64,000 nucleotides of DNA from Calothrix sp. NIES-4101 (lineage in GTDB: Bacteria > Cyanobacteriota > Cyanobacteriia > Cyanobacteriales > Nostocaceae), in contig AP018280.1 of assembly GCA_004296455.1 (NCBI GenBank), positions 4,402,001 through 4,466,000 on the forward strand, given 5' to 3'. Positions within the stretch are counted from its first letter, which is position 1; each line of letters starts with the position of its first letter. Below are positions 7,911 through 16,180 of this stretch, in pieces. Both the position numbers and the translations under genes were made by a program. A model generated the notes under the pieces. That model worked only from the letters and a program-made list of their open reading frames with translations. It had not been told where the DNA came from and did not search any database.

Positions 7911-8492
7911 TTATTTGACACCTAGTAATTCAACATCAAAAATTAGTGTGGCATTGGGAGGGATGGCATTACCAGCACCGGTTGCACCATAACCTAAATT
8001 TGCAGGGATAATTAATTGACGACGACCGCCTACTTTCATTGTACTTAAGCCTTCGTCCCAACCTTTGATAACTTGTCCAGTACCGATCGCAAAATCAAAA
8101 GGTTCATTGCGATCGCGGGAGCTATCAAATTTAGTACCATTCTCTAAAGTGCCTGTGTAGTGAACGGTGACGGTTTGACCTGTTTTTGGTGTTGCGCCTG
8201 TACCAACTTTGAGGTCAACATATTTTAAGCCAGAGGGAGTAGTTACTGGTTTAGCAGAGCTACTTGGGGTTGTGGTGGTGGTGGGGGATGCTGTCGGAGA
8301 TATTGTTGTGGTAGGTGATGTTGTTGGCGTTGGCGTTGTTGTTGGCGTTGCAGTTTCCGTTGAAGCCGCTAATGATGGGCTAGTGGTTGTATCGGGGTTA
8401 GCGGATTGTTGAGTATCGCTGGTTTCGTTACAAGCTGCGATCGCACAGCAGATGATTGTTAGTCCTACACACCGTAAAATAGTTTTTAGCAT
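7911..8492 (-). CDS. FKBP-type peptidylprolyl isomerase lipoprotein
   Basis: The 193-residue protein starts with a lipoprotein signal: hydrophobic stretch [14 protein letters not shown] with lipobox IAAC (Cys at about 21). A Thr/Pro/Ser-rich linker follows (about 28-85). The FKBP domain fills the C-terminus, with [56 protein letters not shown] and VELLG all at the expected places. It would catalyse prolyl cis/trans isomerisation as a membrane-anchored periplasmic foldase. It is divergent from the upstream region and co-directional with mltA. The family is clear; the client proteins are unknown. Confidence 0.92.
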   Translation of the reverse strand: MLKTILRCVGLTIICCAIAACNETSDTQQSANPDTTTSPSLAASTETATPTTTPTPTTSPTTTISPTASPTTTTTPSSSAKPVTTPSGLKYVDLKVGTGATPKTGQTVTVHYTGTLENGTKFDSSRDRNEPFDFAIGTGQVIKGWDEGLSTMKVGGRRQLIIPANLGYGATGAGNAIPPNATLIFDVELLGVK

Positions 8493-8602
8493 CTATGCTT
8501 CTCTGTTGGGGTATCAGCCGAAATTTTTACAAGTTCCTAGTGTATACGAGAATATTGAAAATTGCCCAAAGTGATTTGATGAGTGATTTGATTATTGGTG
8601 TT

Positions 8603-9865
8603 TTATTCCTTTAGCAATAGATAATACAATTCACCTTGATTAACGATCGCACCTGCTCTATCTCCGGCTTCTTTGCCGACACCAATATAGTAATCGACTC
8701 TACCGGGACTTTTGATTGCGCCTCCTGTATCTTGATCGAGTACGTAGCGACTAACAAGATGCTGTTCAATTTTATTTTGATTAATTTTGTTTTTACTGAT
8801 GAAGGGAAAAGGGGCACGAATGATTGCTAATGCTCCGGGAGGCATTAATGATTTATCTGTGGCGATCGACCTTTCGGGTGTAATTGCGACACTGAGACTA
8901 CCGCTAGCGGGAGCGCCTTTGGTATCTTTAAAGAAGATAAATCGAGGATTTCGAGGTAAATAGTTATTTTGTTCGGCTGGATTTTTTTGTAAATAATTGA
9001 TTACTTTTTCCAGGGTAATTCCCTCTTGTTCTAATTTGCCGTCTTTGATTAATTCCTTACCCAAACTTACATAATCATGCTCAGTATTTCCGGCATAATT
9101 AATAGTTGTGCTGGTGCCATCGGCAAATTGTAGGACGGCAGAACCTTGGACTTGTGCAATAAAAGCATCCATCCGTGATTTTAACCAAAATAATTCTAAA
9201 CCCTTTAATTTACCTTTTCCTGCTTGTAAAGCATCTACACCTTCCAATTCTAAACGTGTGGGATGGGGTTTACTCCAGGTGGAAAAATCATCTGGTAAGC
9301 GGTAAATTGGATATTTGTATTCTGCGGTAGGTTTACGGCTCGCGGCGTAAATTGGTTTATAGTAACCTGTGAATAAAATAGTGCCTTGATTATCAGAGCC
9401 GATAGATTTATAAAAGACAAATTCCTTGTTCACCTGCGTTTGTAATTCTCTTGCATTTGCGGAATTGACAACTAATTCGCGAAATCTTTTGAGACTTTTT
9501 TCGACACGCGATCGCGTAATTTCGGGAATAATATAACTTTGATAGGCTGTGGCTGCTGTTGGTGTTTGCAAATAACTTAAACTATGATCAATTGCTTTAA
9601 GTAAATTCTCTTTATCCCCCTTTTCTCCAGCTTTACCCCATAGTTGATTGTCCAGGAAATAATTTTCATCTGCTGGTAATGATGTTTGTAATGCTAAAGG
9701 TGGTGGAGTCGGGATTTTTTGTGTTGCTGTTGGTGTTGGTGTGGGATTTTCGGAACTGATACTTTGTTGAATTTGTTGTTGCTGATTACACGCTGATAGG
9801 GGTAAAAAACACAGAGATACAATCAGGATTCTTTGAGATATATTCAGGTAAAATCTAGGTTTCAT
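8603..9865 (-). CDS. mltA: Membrane-bound lytic murein transglycosylase A
   Basis: A 420-residue lipoprotein with signal LIVSLCFLPLSACNQQQ (lipobox LSAC) and a Thr/Pro-rich linker. The MltA domain begins with TILFTGYYKPIYAASRKPTA. The 3D domain lies near the end: IFFKDTKGAPASGSLSVAIT, RSIATDKSLMPPGALAII, then QDTGGAIKSPGRVDYYIGVG with the catalytic Asp of the GxxKGxxRxDxY-like motif, and AGDRAG. It cleaves peptidoglycan between MurNAc and GlcNAc, giving 1,6-anhydro ends, at the outer membrane side. Length and motif order are normal for cyanobacterial MltA. Downstream and co-directional is the FKBP lipoprotein 110 bp away. Confidence 0.93.
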   Translation of the reverse strand: MKPRFYLNISQRILIVSLCFLPLSACNQQQQIQQSISSENPTPTPTATQKIPTPPPLALQTSLPADENYFLDNQLWGKAGEKGDKENLLKAIDHSLSYLQTPTAATAYQSYIIPEITRSRVEKSLKRFRELVVNSANARELQTQVNKEFVFYKSIGSDNQGTILFTGYYKPIYAASRKPTAEYKYPIYRLPDDFSTWSKPHPTRLELEGVDALQAGKGKLKGLELFWLKSRMDAFIAQVQGSAVLQFADGTSTTINYAGNTEHDYVSLGKELIKDGKLEQEGITLEKVINYLQKNPAEQNNYLPRNPRFIFFKDTKGAPASGSLSVAITPERSIATDKSLMPPGALAIIRAPFPFISKNKINQNKIEQHLVSRYVLDQDTGGAIKSPGRVDYYIGVGKEAGDRAGAIVNQGELYYLLLKE

Positions 9866-10012
9866 TGGCTTAGTTGAAATTCTGCGATCGCACAGTTGCT
9901 AAAAGTAATAAAGTCATATTTGTAGTGATAGTTGGGAAAGTCAAGCAATTCTTCAGTAAATTTCTAAATACAAAAAAGAGGCAGGTAAAATTCCCGCCCC
10001 ACAAAAATGATG

Positions 10013-10093
10013 ATTAAAATTTCTCCGCGTCCCCGCGTCTCTAAGTCTCTGTGTCAGCCCTAATGATAAGTATTTAGCCGGACACGACATCAC
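10013..10093. repeat. 81-bp dispersed repeat, copy 1
   Basis: In inverted orientation this matches 38657-38737 over the same 81-bp length. The near-identical core includes AGAGACGCGGGGACGCGGAG. It reaches into the stop codon of the metalloprotease gene. See copy 2. Confidence 0.7.
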
Positions 10094-12324
10094 ATATCAG
10101 CTAACCCATTTTTGTTAACTGAAATTCCCTTAATATGTTCGTGTAAATTGCAGCAACGGCGCATTAATCTATACCCACCAGTTGATGCTGATTGAATCAC
10201 AAACGGGCAACCCGGAATCACTGGAAGGTCTTTGAGGCTGCGGTTTTCGTCTTTTGCCGCCAAGGTGCGCTGAATGCTAGCACCATGTATATTATCAAAC
10301 TGTTGACGAACTCGTCTCCAGGCTAATTTCCCGCCTTCCTTGCCTGCTGGGTCTTCTTCCATTGGTTCGGGATATGTTGCTAAGGAAATTACATCCCAGT
10401 TGGCATCCATAACTAATGTACCGCCTCCATAGACAGTAAATGCAGACATGCCACCGAGAAAATCAGCTACCATTTGCGAATATTCATAGGTGTATTCAAG
10501 GTAGTGTTCGGTAATTTCTTGAATGGTAGTTGTTTTGCCTTGTTTGACTTTATCAATGCGTCGGGTGGTAGTAAGTAAGCGAGGTTTGAGGAAACGACTG
10601 ACACCGGGAGGAATACGTAATGCTTCCGCATTTTCAATGATTGCCCGGTTTAATGCCCGCGAGTCTGAATTTTGTAACTTTTTAAACACATCTCCAATCC
10701 CTTCAGGTGCCGTGAGGTCGAGTTTTTCATTCCACAGGTTGCGTGAGACAAAAACTTCTTTGGCGATGTCTCTAAATTTAGAGTCGTTGGGATAGACTTG
10801 TGCATCAGCTGCGTAGATTAACCTCGCCAGCATCGGCATAGATAATGATGTCGGCGGTGTATAATGTAATGCTCGAATCAGCATTCCTTTCATCCAGCGT
10901 GTCACTTGGGATAAGGCGATCGCAAATTCGGGGAAACCTGAGGGTCGAATAATTTCTACAAGTTTCTGCATAATTTCATAAATCGCCGCCGTCCAAACAG
11001 TCGATCGCACATGGGGTTCTTTGGGACTTGCGGGAGAATATTTTTCCCCTTCCAAAGCGGAACGCAAGTAAGGTATGGAAGCTCCAAAGATGCCAACACC
11101 AAATTCCTCTGCCAAATTGGAAAGTAAACTGGGGTGACGCATATCACCACCTGTTTGCCGATAAATATGCTCGACAACACTGGGATATTGTAAAGCCGAG
11201 AACATCGCTAAAATATCGCTGAAGGACTCGTGTAAAGCTGATGTATCAATATCGGTGCTGTAGATATAGAAAGGACGGAAGGTATCGAGGATAGCATGTC
11301 CTAGTTCGTGCGCGACAATATCGTGCGACAAACAAGTCCAAACTGGGGTGCGTCGGAAAGGAGAAGTAAAGTAACCAAAATTTAAGGAAGGATTCATCGG
11401 GTCGTAATATGCATTCATCCCTTCAAATGCATGGGGACGAACAATTAATGGACTCCCATCTTTCCAAACTAAAGCATGACCAATTTCTTCTTCAACTAAA
11501 TCTAATGTACGACTCAGGACACTAAATACATTAACTTGATGAAATTCAGGATTATCAATTAAACCGTTTTGTTGGAAATATTCAAAGGATAAATCCCCTT
11601 GTTTTGACCAATCTGAACTACTATAAACGGTTTCTCCTTTTTCATTAGTGTCACGAATTGTAAACCGACTTGAACCAGTTGCCAGTAAATAATCTTGATC
11701 GAGAGGGAATAAATAATTATCGCGGAGTTTTGCCAAACTGGGGTCTTGTAAAAACATCCCCATTTTCTTGCTTAGAGGTAGGGGATTTTTAGCTGTGGAA
11801 TCTTCTTTTTCGGCAGTAATGGCAGAAACATCTGATGTAGTCTCCACTTTGCGATCAAGTTCAACATCTAAAGATGTTGATTTCCCTTTTTTAGTGGCAG
11901 TAGCTTTGGTTGTAGAAGTTGTTTTTTTATTTGTACTGTTACCTTTTGCCGATACTGGGGGTTTTGTCTCGGCGATATTTTGGGAAACTTCTGGCTGAAC
12001 CACTTCCTCTACAACTATTTTTGTCTCCGGAGCTTGTGTATCAACATTTTTTTTAGTTGCAGAGGCTTTACTTGCTGTTTGTTTAGTTTTTTCAATGTTG
12101 GCAGTTTTTGTGGCGATCGGTTGAATTTCTTCGGCTATTACTTGTGTGTTGGCTACATCTGTAGAAACTGATTCTGTTTCATTTGTTGCAGTAGCTGTTG
12201 TTTCTGATTCGATTGATTCAGCTACAGATGTATTTTTTTTTGCACTCGCTTGCTTTTTTTTTGCTGCTATTGTTCTGCTGGTAGATGGATTTTTTCTAGC
12301 TATAGGTCTCTTTCGCTCTGCCAT
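10090..12324 (-). CDS. Thermolysin-like (M4-type) zinc metalloprotease with long disordered N-terminus
   Basis: This 744-residue protein has a Lys/Thr/Ala/Glu-rich, low-complexity N-terminal region of roughly 185 residues with no signal peptide. Then comes a catalytic region with HELGH (H339, E340, H343) and, 23 residues on, ALHESFSDILAMF, whose E366 fits the third zinc ligand of gluzincins (compare NEAxSD in thermolysin). The C-terminal part is not assigned. Without an export signal it would act in the cytoplasm, or be released on lysis. Genes on either side are unrelated. Metalloprotease is well supported; subfamily and substrate are inference. The repeat at 10013-10093 touches its stop codon. 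Confidence 0.75.
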   Translation of the reverse strand: MAERKRPIARKNPSTSRTIAAKKKQASAKKNTSVAESIESETTATATNETESVSTDVANTQVIAEEIQPIATKTANIEKTKQTASKASATKKNVDTQAPETKIVVEEVVQPEVSQNIAETKPPVSAKGNSTNKKTTSTTKATATKKGKSTSLDVELDRKVETTSDVSAITAEKEDSTAKNPLPLSKKMGMFLQDPSLAKLRDNYLFPLDQDYLLATGSSRFTIRDTNEKGETVYSSSDWSKQGDLSFEYFQQNGLIDNPEFHQVNVFSVLSRTLDLVEEEIGHALVWKDGSPLIVRPHAFEGMNAYYDPMNPSLNFGYFTSPFRRTPVWTCLSHDIVAHELGHAILDTFRPFYIYSTDIDTSALHESFSDILAMFSALQYPSVVEHIYRQTGGDMRHPSLLSNLAEEFGVGIFGASIPYLRSALEGEKYSPASPKEPHVRSTVWTAAIYEIMQKLVEIIRPSGFPEFAIALSQVTRWMKGMLIRALHYTPPTSLSMPMLARLIYAADAQVYPNDSKFRDIAKEVFVSRNLWNEKLDLTAPEGIGDVFKKLQNSDSRALNRAIIENAEALRIPPGVSRFLKPRLLTTTRRIDKVKQGKTTTIQEITEHYLEYTYEYSQMVADFLGGMSAFTVYGGGTLVMDANWDVISLATYPEPMEEDPAGKEGGKLAWRRVRQQFDNIHGASIQRTLAAKDENRSLKDLPVIPGCPFVIQSASTGGYRLMRRCCNLHEHIKGISVNKNGLADM

Positions 12325-12875
12325 ATTTAAGTATCCTCTTATAGTATTCTTTTTTGCTAGATAAACCGCTCGATTCTATCATCAACAACGATTTAAATGT
12401 CAAAAAAAATACTTAATTGTTGCAGAAGAGGTCAAAAATGTAACAATTACTCAATATCTTTGCGACGGCTAGCTATTAACTGTTATTTGAATTATCTAAA
12501 GAATACAGCTACAAATTAATCTCCGCGTCTGTGGGTGCTCGTTTCCATCATTGATCGTAAACATTTAAGGAATCAATATCAGACCTCATCAATGTTGACT
12601 CAGCAAGTTTTGGATATTTCTAATGATGTTGATGGGGTGAATTGAAGTATCACCCAACGTCAACAAAACGATCAAATTTAGCTTGGGCGTGACTTTTGTC
12701 AGCAAACATTTATAAAGTCAGCTTAATGCTGACTTCCGTAGAAGAAACCAGGCTTCCCACCAAAGAAGTAGGATTATGCTGGATGCTGTAATCCCAGAAA
12801 CCAGGTTTCTTTGATCTTACGGTTTAGTTGATAAATAGCCCCTCAGCAATATTAATTCATCGCTGAATTCATCAC
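12325..12875. other. Spacer between metalloprotease and DAHP synthase genes
   Basis: The 5' part would hold the metalloprotease promoter (minus strand). Short palindromic pieces occur: GGGTGA/TCACCC around 12637-12656, and AGAAACCAGG-type repeats around 12745-12810. I see no gene. Confidence 0.4.
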
Positions 12876-13763
12876 TCAGCTAGCGACTGGCAAATAAATA
12901 GGGGTAGATTTGACATCCACCCCCGTTTTTTCTATTGTTTTTTCTGGTACGCATCGTCCAACTGCTACTGCAATAGGTTTGATGCTTGCAACTAATGCCA
13001 CCATTTCCTCTAAAGATAGTGCTTGTTGGGCATCGGAAACTGATTTTTCAGGTACGGGATGACATTCAATAATTAACCCATCTGCACCACATGCGATCGC
13101 TGCACGGGCGACAGGTGCAACGAGTTCGCGCCTACCAACCGCGTGGGATGGGTCTACAATCACTGGTAAGTGGGTAATTTGTTTAAGTGCGGCAACTGCA
13201 CCCAAATCAAGGACATTGCGAGTGTAATTGTCGAAACTGCGAATGCCGCGTTCACATAGGACCACATCAGGATTACCGTGGCTCAGGATATATTCACCTG
13301 CCATCACAAATTCTTCAATGGTGGCTGCCAACCCACGTTTGAGCAGAATAGGTTTACCAGCTTGTCCTAATTCTTTGAGTAAATCGAAGTTTTGCATGTT
13401 GCGACTGCCTACTTGCAGCATATCAGCATGGGTAGCGATCGCTTCTATTTGGGAAATTGCCATGACTTCAGTGACAACAGGAAGATTGTAACGCGATCGC
13501 ACTGCTGTTAAAATTTCTAATCCGGCTTCTCCCATTCCTTGGAAAGCATAGGGAGAGGTGCGGGGTTTGTAAACACCACCCCGTAAAGCTTGAATCGATG
13601 GCTGGAGTGTATTGGCGATAATTTCCATTTGTTCCCGGCTTTCCACTGTGCAGGGACCACCAATTACGATTAATTCCTTGCCTCCTATAGCTACAGTGTC
13701 GGTAAGTTTGACGATGGTTTGGTGTTGGGGGTTGGATTTGTGGGCTAGTTTGGCGTTTTTCAT
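12876..13763 (-). CDS. aroF: 3-deoxy-7-phosphoheptulonate (DAHP) synthase
   Basis: The 295-residue enzyme condenses phosphoenolpyruvate and erythrose-4-phosphate, the first step of the shikimate pathway. Motifs of the type I DAHPS/KDO8P synthase fold are all present: VIGGPCTVESREQM near the start, RGGVYKPRTSPYAFQG, PVVTEVM, LQVGSRNMQNFDLL, PILLKRG, ILSHGN-DVVLCERGIRSF, LPVIVDPSHAVGRRELV and GADGLIIECHP. There is no ACT or ferredoxin-like regulatory domain, so feedback control by an added domain is not expected. Regulation is instead suggested at RNA level: two aromatic-rich leader peptides, each with a terminator, precede the gene on the same strand (see 13832-14119). Confidence 0.93.
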   Translation of the reverse strand: MKNAKLAHKSNPQHQTIVKLTDTVAIGGKELIVIGGPCTVESREQMEIIANTLQPSIQALRGGVYKPRTSPYAFQGMGEAGLEILTAVRSRYNLPVVTEVMAISQIEAIATHADMLQVGSRNMQNFDLLKELGQAGKPILLKRGLAATIEEFVMAGEYILSHGNPDVVLCERGIRSFDNYTRNVLDLGAVAALKQITHLPVIVDPSHAVGRRELVAPVARAAIACGADGLIIECHPVPEKSVSDAQQALSLEEMVALVASIKPIAVAVGRCVPEKTIEKTGVDVKSTPIYLPVAS

Positions 13764-13831
13764 TGTGGTTAATTGGTTAATGGTTATTTGTTAGTTGTTG
13801 TGGTTATGGCTGCTAATGATGGATAGGAGCT

Positions 13832-13865
13832 AATAAAAAAGCCCGGAAAGCTACGTTTCCGGGCT
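13832..13865 (-). terminator. Attenuator terminator 2 in the aroF leader
   Basis: On the minus strand AGCCCGGAAA (13865-13856) pairs perfectly with TTTCCGGGCT (13849-13840) over a 6-base loop, followed by a T-run. It lies 69 bp upstream of the aroF start, inside the leader, so it must be read through for expression. CCCGGA of its 5' arm can instead pair with TCCGGG at 13902-13897, a possible antiterminator. Confidence 0.85.
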
Positions 13866-13955
13866 GGGATAGTTCGTTTGCACGACTTTCTCTCGACCCG
13901 GAGGACTTCCGAACCAAAAATAAAAACCGTAAAACCAGCTATTTGGATAAATCAT
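13851..13955 (-). CDS. Aromatic leader peptide 2 of the aroF attenuator
   Basis: A 34-codon ORF on the minus strand begins MIYPNSWFYGFYFWFG. Eight of nine residues from 7 to 15 are Trp, Phe or Tyr, and Tyr also occurs at 3. This is the hallmark of a ribosome-stalling leader peptide for aromatic amino acids, placed directly before DAHP synthase. Its stop TAG falls in the loop of terminator 2, a geometry unlike the textbook trp leader, so how the finished ribosome affects the terminator is unclear. It shares FYFWF and 14 identical bases (13912-13925) with leader peptide 1. The ORF and composition are seen; the regulatory role is inferred. Confidence 0.8.
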   Translation of the reverse strand: MIYPNSWFYGFYFWFGSPPGREKVVQTNYPSPET

Positions 13956-13991
13956 GGTGAATGGAGTAAGAGAGAAATAGGTAATGGAACT

Positions 13992-14027
13992 AAAAAGCAA
14001 AAAACCGCAGAGTTGGCACTCTGCGGT
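13992..14027 (-). terminator. Attenuator terminator 1 in the aroF leader
   Basis: On the minus strand ACCGCAGAGT (14027-14018) pairs with ACTCTGCGGT (14013-14004) over 4 bases, followed by TTTTTGCTTTTT. It lies between leader peptides 1 and 2. Its 5' arm overlaps the antiterminator partner at 14023-14035, so the two structures exclude each other. Confidence 0.85.
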
Positions 14028-14077
14028 TCACCGGGCGGTTTTCGTGCGGAAAACCTGACTCACTCCCGGTGAACCGC
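14023..14077 (-). promoter_or_regulatory. Antiterminator hairpin of attenuator 1
   Basis: On the minus strand GCGGTTCACCGGG (14077-14065) is perfectly complementary to CCCGGTGAACCGC (14035-14023), 13 bp, enclosing a smaller GGTTTT/AAAACC hairpin. The first arm lies within the last codons of leader peptide 1, just after its aromatic run. The second arm takes up five bases of the terminator's 5' arm. A ribosome stalled on the aromatic codons leaves the first arm free to pair (read-through). A ribosome reaching the stop covers it (termination). This is classical attenuator logic inferred from sequence. Confidence 0.8.
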
Positions 14078-14119
14078 TCTAAACCAAAAATAAAAGTAGT
14101 AAGTTTTGCTGAGATTCAT
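14060..14119 (-). CDS. Aromatic leader peptide 1 of the aroF attenuator
   Basis: A 19-codon ORF, MNLSKTYYFYFWFRAVHRE, on the minus strand. Residues 7-13 are all Tyr, Phe or Trp. The TGA at 14062-14060 directly follows the first antiterminator arm. A TATAAT at 14151-14146 puts the ORF at the front of the transcript. No strong ribosome site is visible. The ORF is far too short for usual gene finders, and its position before two mutually exclusive hairpins and DAHP synthase is the reason for calling it. Confidence 0.82.
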   Translation of the reverse strand: MNLSKTYYFYFWFRAVHRE

Positions 14120-14145
14120 TGAACTTATTGCTGAAGAAATCTAGA

Positions 14146-14151
14146 ATTATA
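14146..14151 (-). promoter_or_regulatory. aroF: Predicted -10 box of the aroF leader transcript
   Basis: TATAAT on the minus strand, 27 bp upstream of leader peptide 1. No good -35 hexamer is seen at 17 bp, which is common in cyanobacteria. Transcription would start near 14139. Confidence 0.5.
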
Positions 14152-14455
14152 TGTTTAATCCAAAACTAACAGAGTCAGTTAACTATGTCAATATTGAGTA
14201 ATCAGAAAAATCCAAGTATAAATTGCGGAAATTTTGTTGCAAATACTGAGTTTAAAAGTTGCGATCGCTCCCTCATATGTATCTGAACTGATGTGATTAC
14301 CTTTATGGGAGTCTTGCGATTGGGATAATACTTAATTGATGTTAGGGAGATTGATATTCTTAATTTGAATTTAATGATTTATTCCGGATAATCACCTATT
14401 AGTAAACTCTTATTAACTAGTCACTACTTGAGAAATCGCTACGTGTAAAGCAATT
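14152..14455. other. Divergent promoter region
   Basis: It separates the minus-strand aroF leader from the plus-strand gene at 14456. It includes one HIP1 site near 14261. No other feature is seen. Confidence 0.4.
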
Positions 14456-14944
14456 ATGAAGTCAAGTCCAAAAATTTTATCAACATCGTTTAATTATGAC
14501 GGTGATTACCCCTGTCCTGTTTGTCGTGTGGGTAAAATTTCCCATATGCCGATGATGGAGGCAATGTCTTGTGATTTTTGCCAGCAGATTTTTACCGTTA
14601 ATATTGAGCAACAACAATTAAAAATGCCTTCCCGTCAACCCCCTTTAGTATGGCGTTGGAATGGTTTTCATTGGACAGAAACCCAACTTGAAGGTGTTGA
14701 ATTTGGTTGGGGTTATGTTGTAGCCGCCCTAGCTTTTGTAATTTTACCTACAAGTTTAATTAGTATTGTCGCTTATAATTTTCCTCCTTCCCCACAGGCT
14801 CCATTAACCTGGGTTCCATACTTGTGGGCAGCTTTAACATTTATCTCCCACTTCACGATTATTTTATGGCTATTTATAGAGGTATACCAAATCCCAATTA
14901 GGGCATACTTAAGAGCAATACGTGAACGTCTATTATTTAGATAA
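14456..14944 (+). CDS. Membrane protein with N-terminal zinc-ribbon-like motif
   Basis: The 162-residue protein starts with CPVCRVGKISHMPMMEAMSC then DFC, two CxxC pairs about 16 residues apart (C21/C24 and C40/C43 roughly), typical of a zinc ribbon. Two hydrophobic spans follow: YVVAALAFVILPTSLISIVA (about 83-102) and LWAALTFISHFTIILWLFIE (about 122-141). The C-terminus is basic. I do not recognise a named family; such small zinc-ribbon membrane proteins are common in cyanobacteria with no known role. It is monocistronic as far as can be seen. Confidence 0.75.
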   Translation: MKSSPKILSTSFNYDGDYPCPVCRVGKISHMPMMEAMSCDFCQQIFTVNIEQQQLKMPSRQPPLVWRWNGFHWTETQLEGVEFGWGYVVAALAFVILPTSLISIVAYNFPPSPQAPLTWVPYLWAALTFISHFTIILWLFIEVYQIPIRAYLRAIRERLLFR

Positions 14945-15142
14945 TGTTTAGATCAAAAGGGAGATGAACAGAAACAAAAAGCACAAGCACAATTTCCTCA
15001 GCCCAATTTCCGAATGCAATTAGTCATCAAAAACTCGACAATAATTGTAATTCGCATAATATTAGAAAAATTTGTCGAAAAAAAACACACAGATAGAGGG
15101 CGACATCGCTCATAATTAAGTTGGTTAAAAATAAAACGTCTT

Positions 15143-15949
15143 ATGAGAGAGCTGGAGCGGTATTACAGAGTATTAGAACTGGAGCCTGGAGCTTCTCTTG
15201 ATGAAGTCAATCAGGCTTACAAGGATTTAGCTTTTGTATGGCATCCAGACCGTATGCCGCAGGATAACGATCGCCTGAAAGAAAAAGCTCTATTAAAATT
15301 ACAGCAAATTAACGAAGCACGAGAAAAATTGCGATCGCACAAAGCTCGTTTGCACGTTTCCTCAACGAGAACTTCTTCGCAATCTGTATCAAAACCAACG
15401 CCATCACAAACCACTACCTACAGAGCTGCGCCACATACTCAGACGACATCGAGACAAGCCTCTGCGTCTCCCCCACCCCCTTCTTCCCCGCCTTCATCCT
15501 CTCCATCCCCATCCTATTCAACTCAATCGACTTCCCCACAACCACGAAAATCACCGGAACCAAGTTACCAACCACCAAAACCCCATCCCGATTTGAGTGG
15601 TAAGGATTATAGTGGCGCAAATCTGAGTAATCGCGATTTCTCGGGGCGAAATATGAGCTATGCAAATTTGAAGGGTGCAAATCTGAGCGATACATTTATG
15701 CACAAAGTCAATTTGTATGGTGCGGATTTATCGGAAGCCAACTTATTTCGGGCAAATTTACTTTTAGCTGACTTACGCGAAGCAAATTTACAGTCTGCAA
15801 ATCTGATTGGAGCCGATTTAAGTGGTGCTGACTTGCGCGGGGCAGATTTACGCGGTGCCAGGGTGATGATTGGCGATCGCGTTCAAGTTAAACTTATTGG
15901 TGCTTTGTTAAATGGTGCAATTATGCCCGATGGCTCAATTCACGAGTAA
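15143..15949 (+). CDS. J-domain protein fused to pentapeptide repeats
   Basis: The 268-residue protein has a J-domain at 1-66 with [20 protein letters not shown] and the essential H34-P35-D36 tripeptide, so it should stimulate a DnaK ATPase. A Ser/Pro/Thr-rich linker follows (about 70-150). Then about 15 pentapeptide repeats (A-D/N-L-x-x type: [20 protein letters not shown], later [16 protein letters not shown]) form a right-handed beta-helix, a likely client or scaffold surface. J-pentapeptide fusions are known in cyanobacteria, but their client is not. There is no signal peptide, so it acts in the cytoplasm. The next gene converges on it. Confidence 0.88.
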   Translation: MRELERYYRVLELEPGASLDEVNQAYKDLAFVWHPDRMPQDNDRLKEKALLKLQQINEAREKLRSHKARLHVSSTRTSSQSVSKPTPSQTTTYRAAPHTQTTSRQASASPPPPSSPPSSSPSPSYSTQSTSPQPRKSPEPSYQPPKPHPDLSGKDYSGANLSNRDFSGRNMSYANLKGANLSDTFMHKVNLYGADLSEANLFRANLLLADLREANLQSANLIGADLSGADLRGADLRGARVMIGDRVQVKLIGALLNGAIMPDGSIHE

Positions 15950-16033
15950 CTTTTAACTATTAAAAAGTCTAGAAATAAAGTCTAGAAAATTCTGTTGTTA
16001 CTACATTTGTAGCAAAATACACATACAATTTTT

Positions 16034-16077
16034 GCACCGTAGAAACATTATCTGTAACTGTAATGTTTCTACGGTGC
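16034..16077. terminator. Perfect 17-bp stem-loop between convergent genes
   Basis: GCACCGTAGAAACATTA and its exact complement flank a 10-base loop. It lies between the ends of the J-pentapeptide gene (+) and the adaptor gene (-), where a two-way terminator would be placed. It lacks a good T-run, so a dispersed palindrome is the alternative. Confidence 0.55.
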
Positions 16078-16093
16078 TTATTCAACCTCAGGT

Positions 16094-16177
16094 ATACCGT
16101 TTCTCCAAAATCTGGGAACAAATACATATCTGTGTCTTTCCCATCTCCGCGTCATGATCATTTTGGAGAATTGGTAT
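16094..16177. repeat. 84-bp MITE-like element with 18-bp inverted ends
   Basis: ATACCGTTTCTCCAAAAT (16094-16111) and ATTTTGGAGAATTGGTAT (16160-16177) are inverted copies with two mismatches around a 48-bp centre. There is no coding capacity. The ends resemble a repeat I know to be common in Nostocales. Confidence 0.5.
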
Positions 16178-16180
16178 TAT

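Noticed and set aside
13992-14119. Independent small RNA or tRNA-like gene
   Set aside because: The aromatic leader ORF and exclusive hairpins in front of aroF explain the structure better; no tRNA cloverleaf or T-loop sequence is present.
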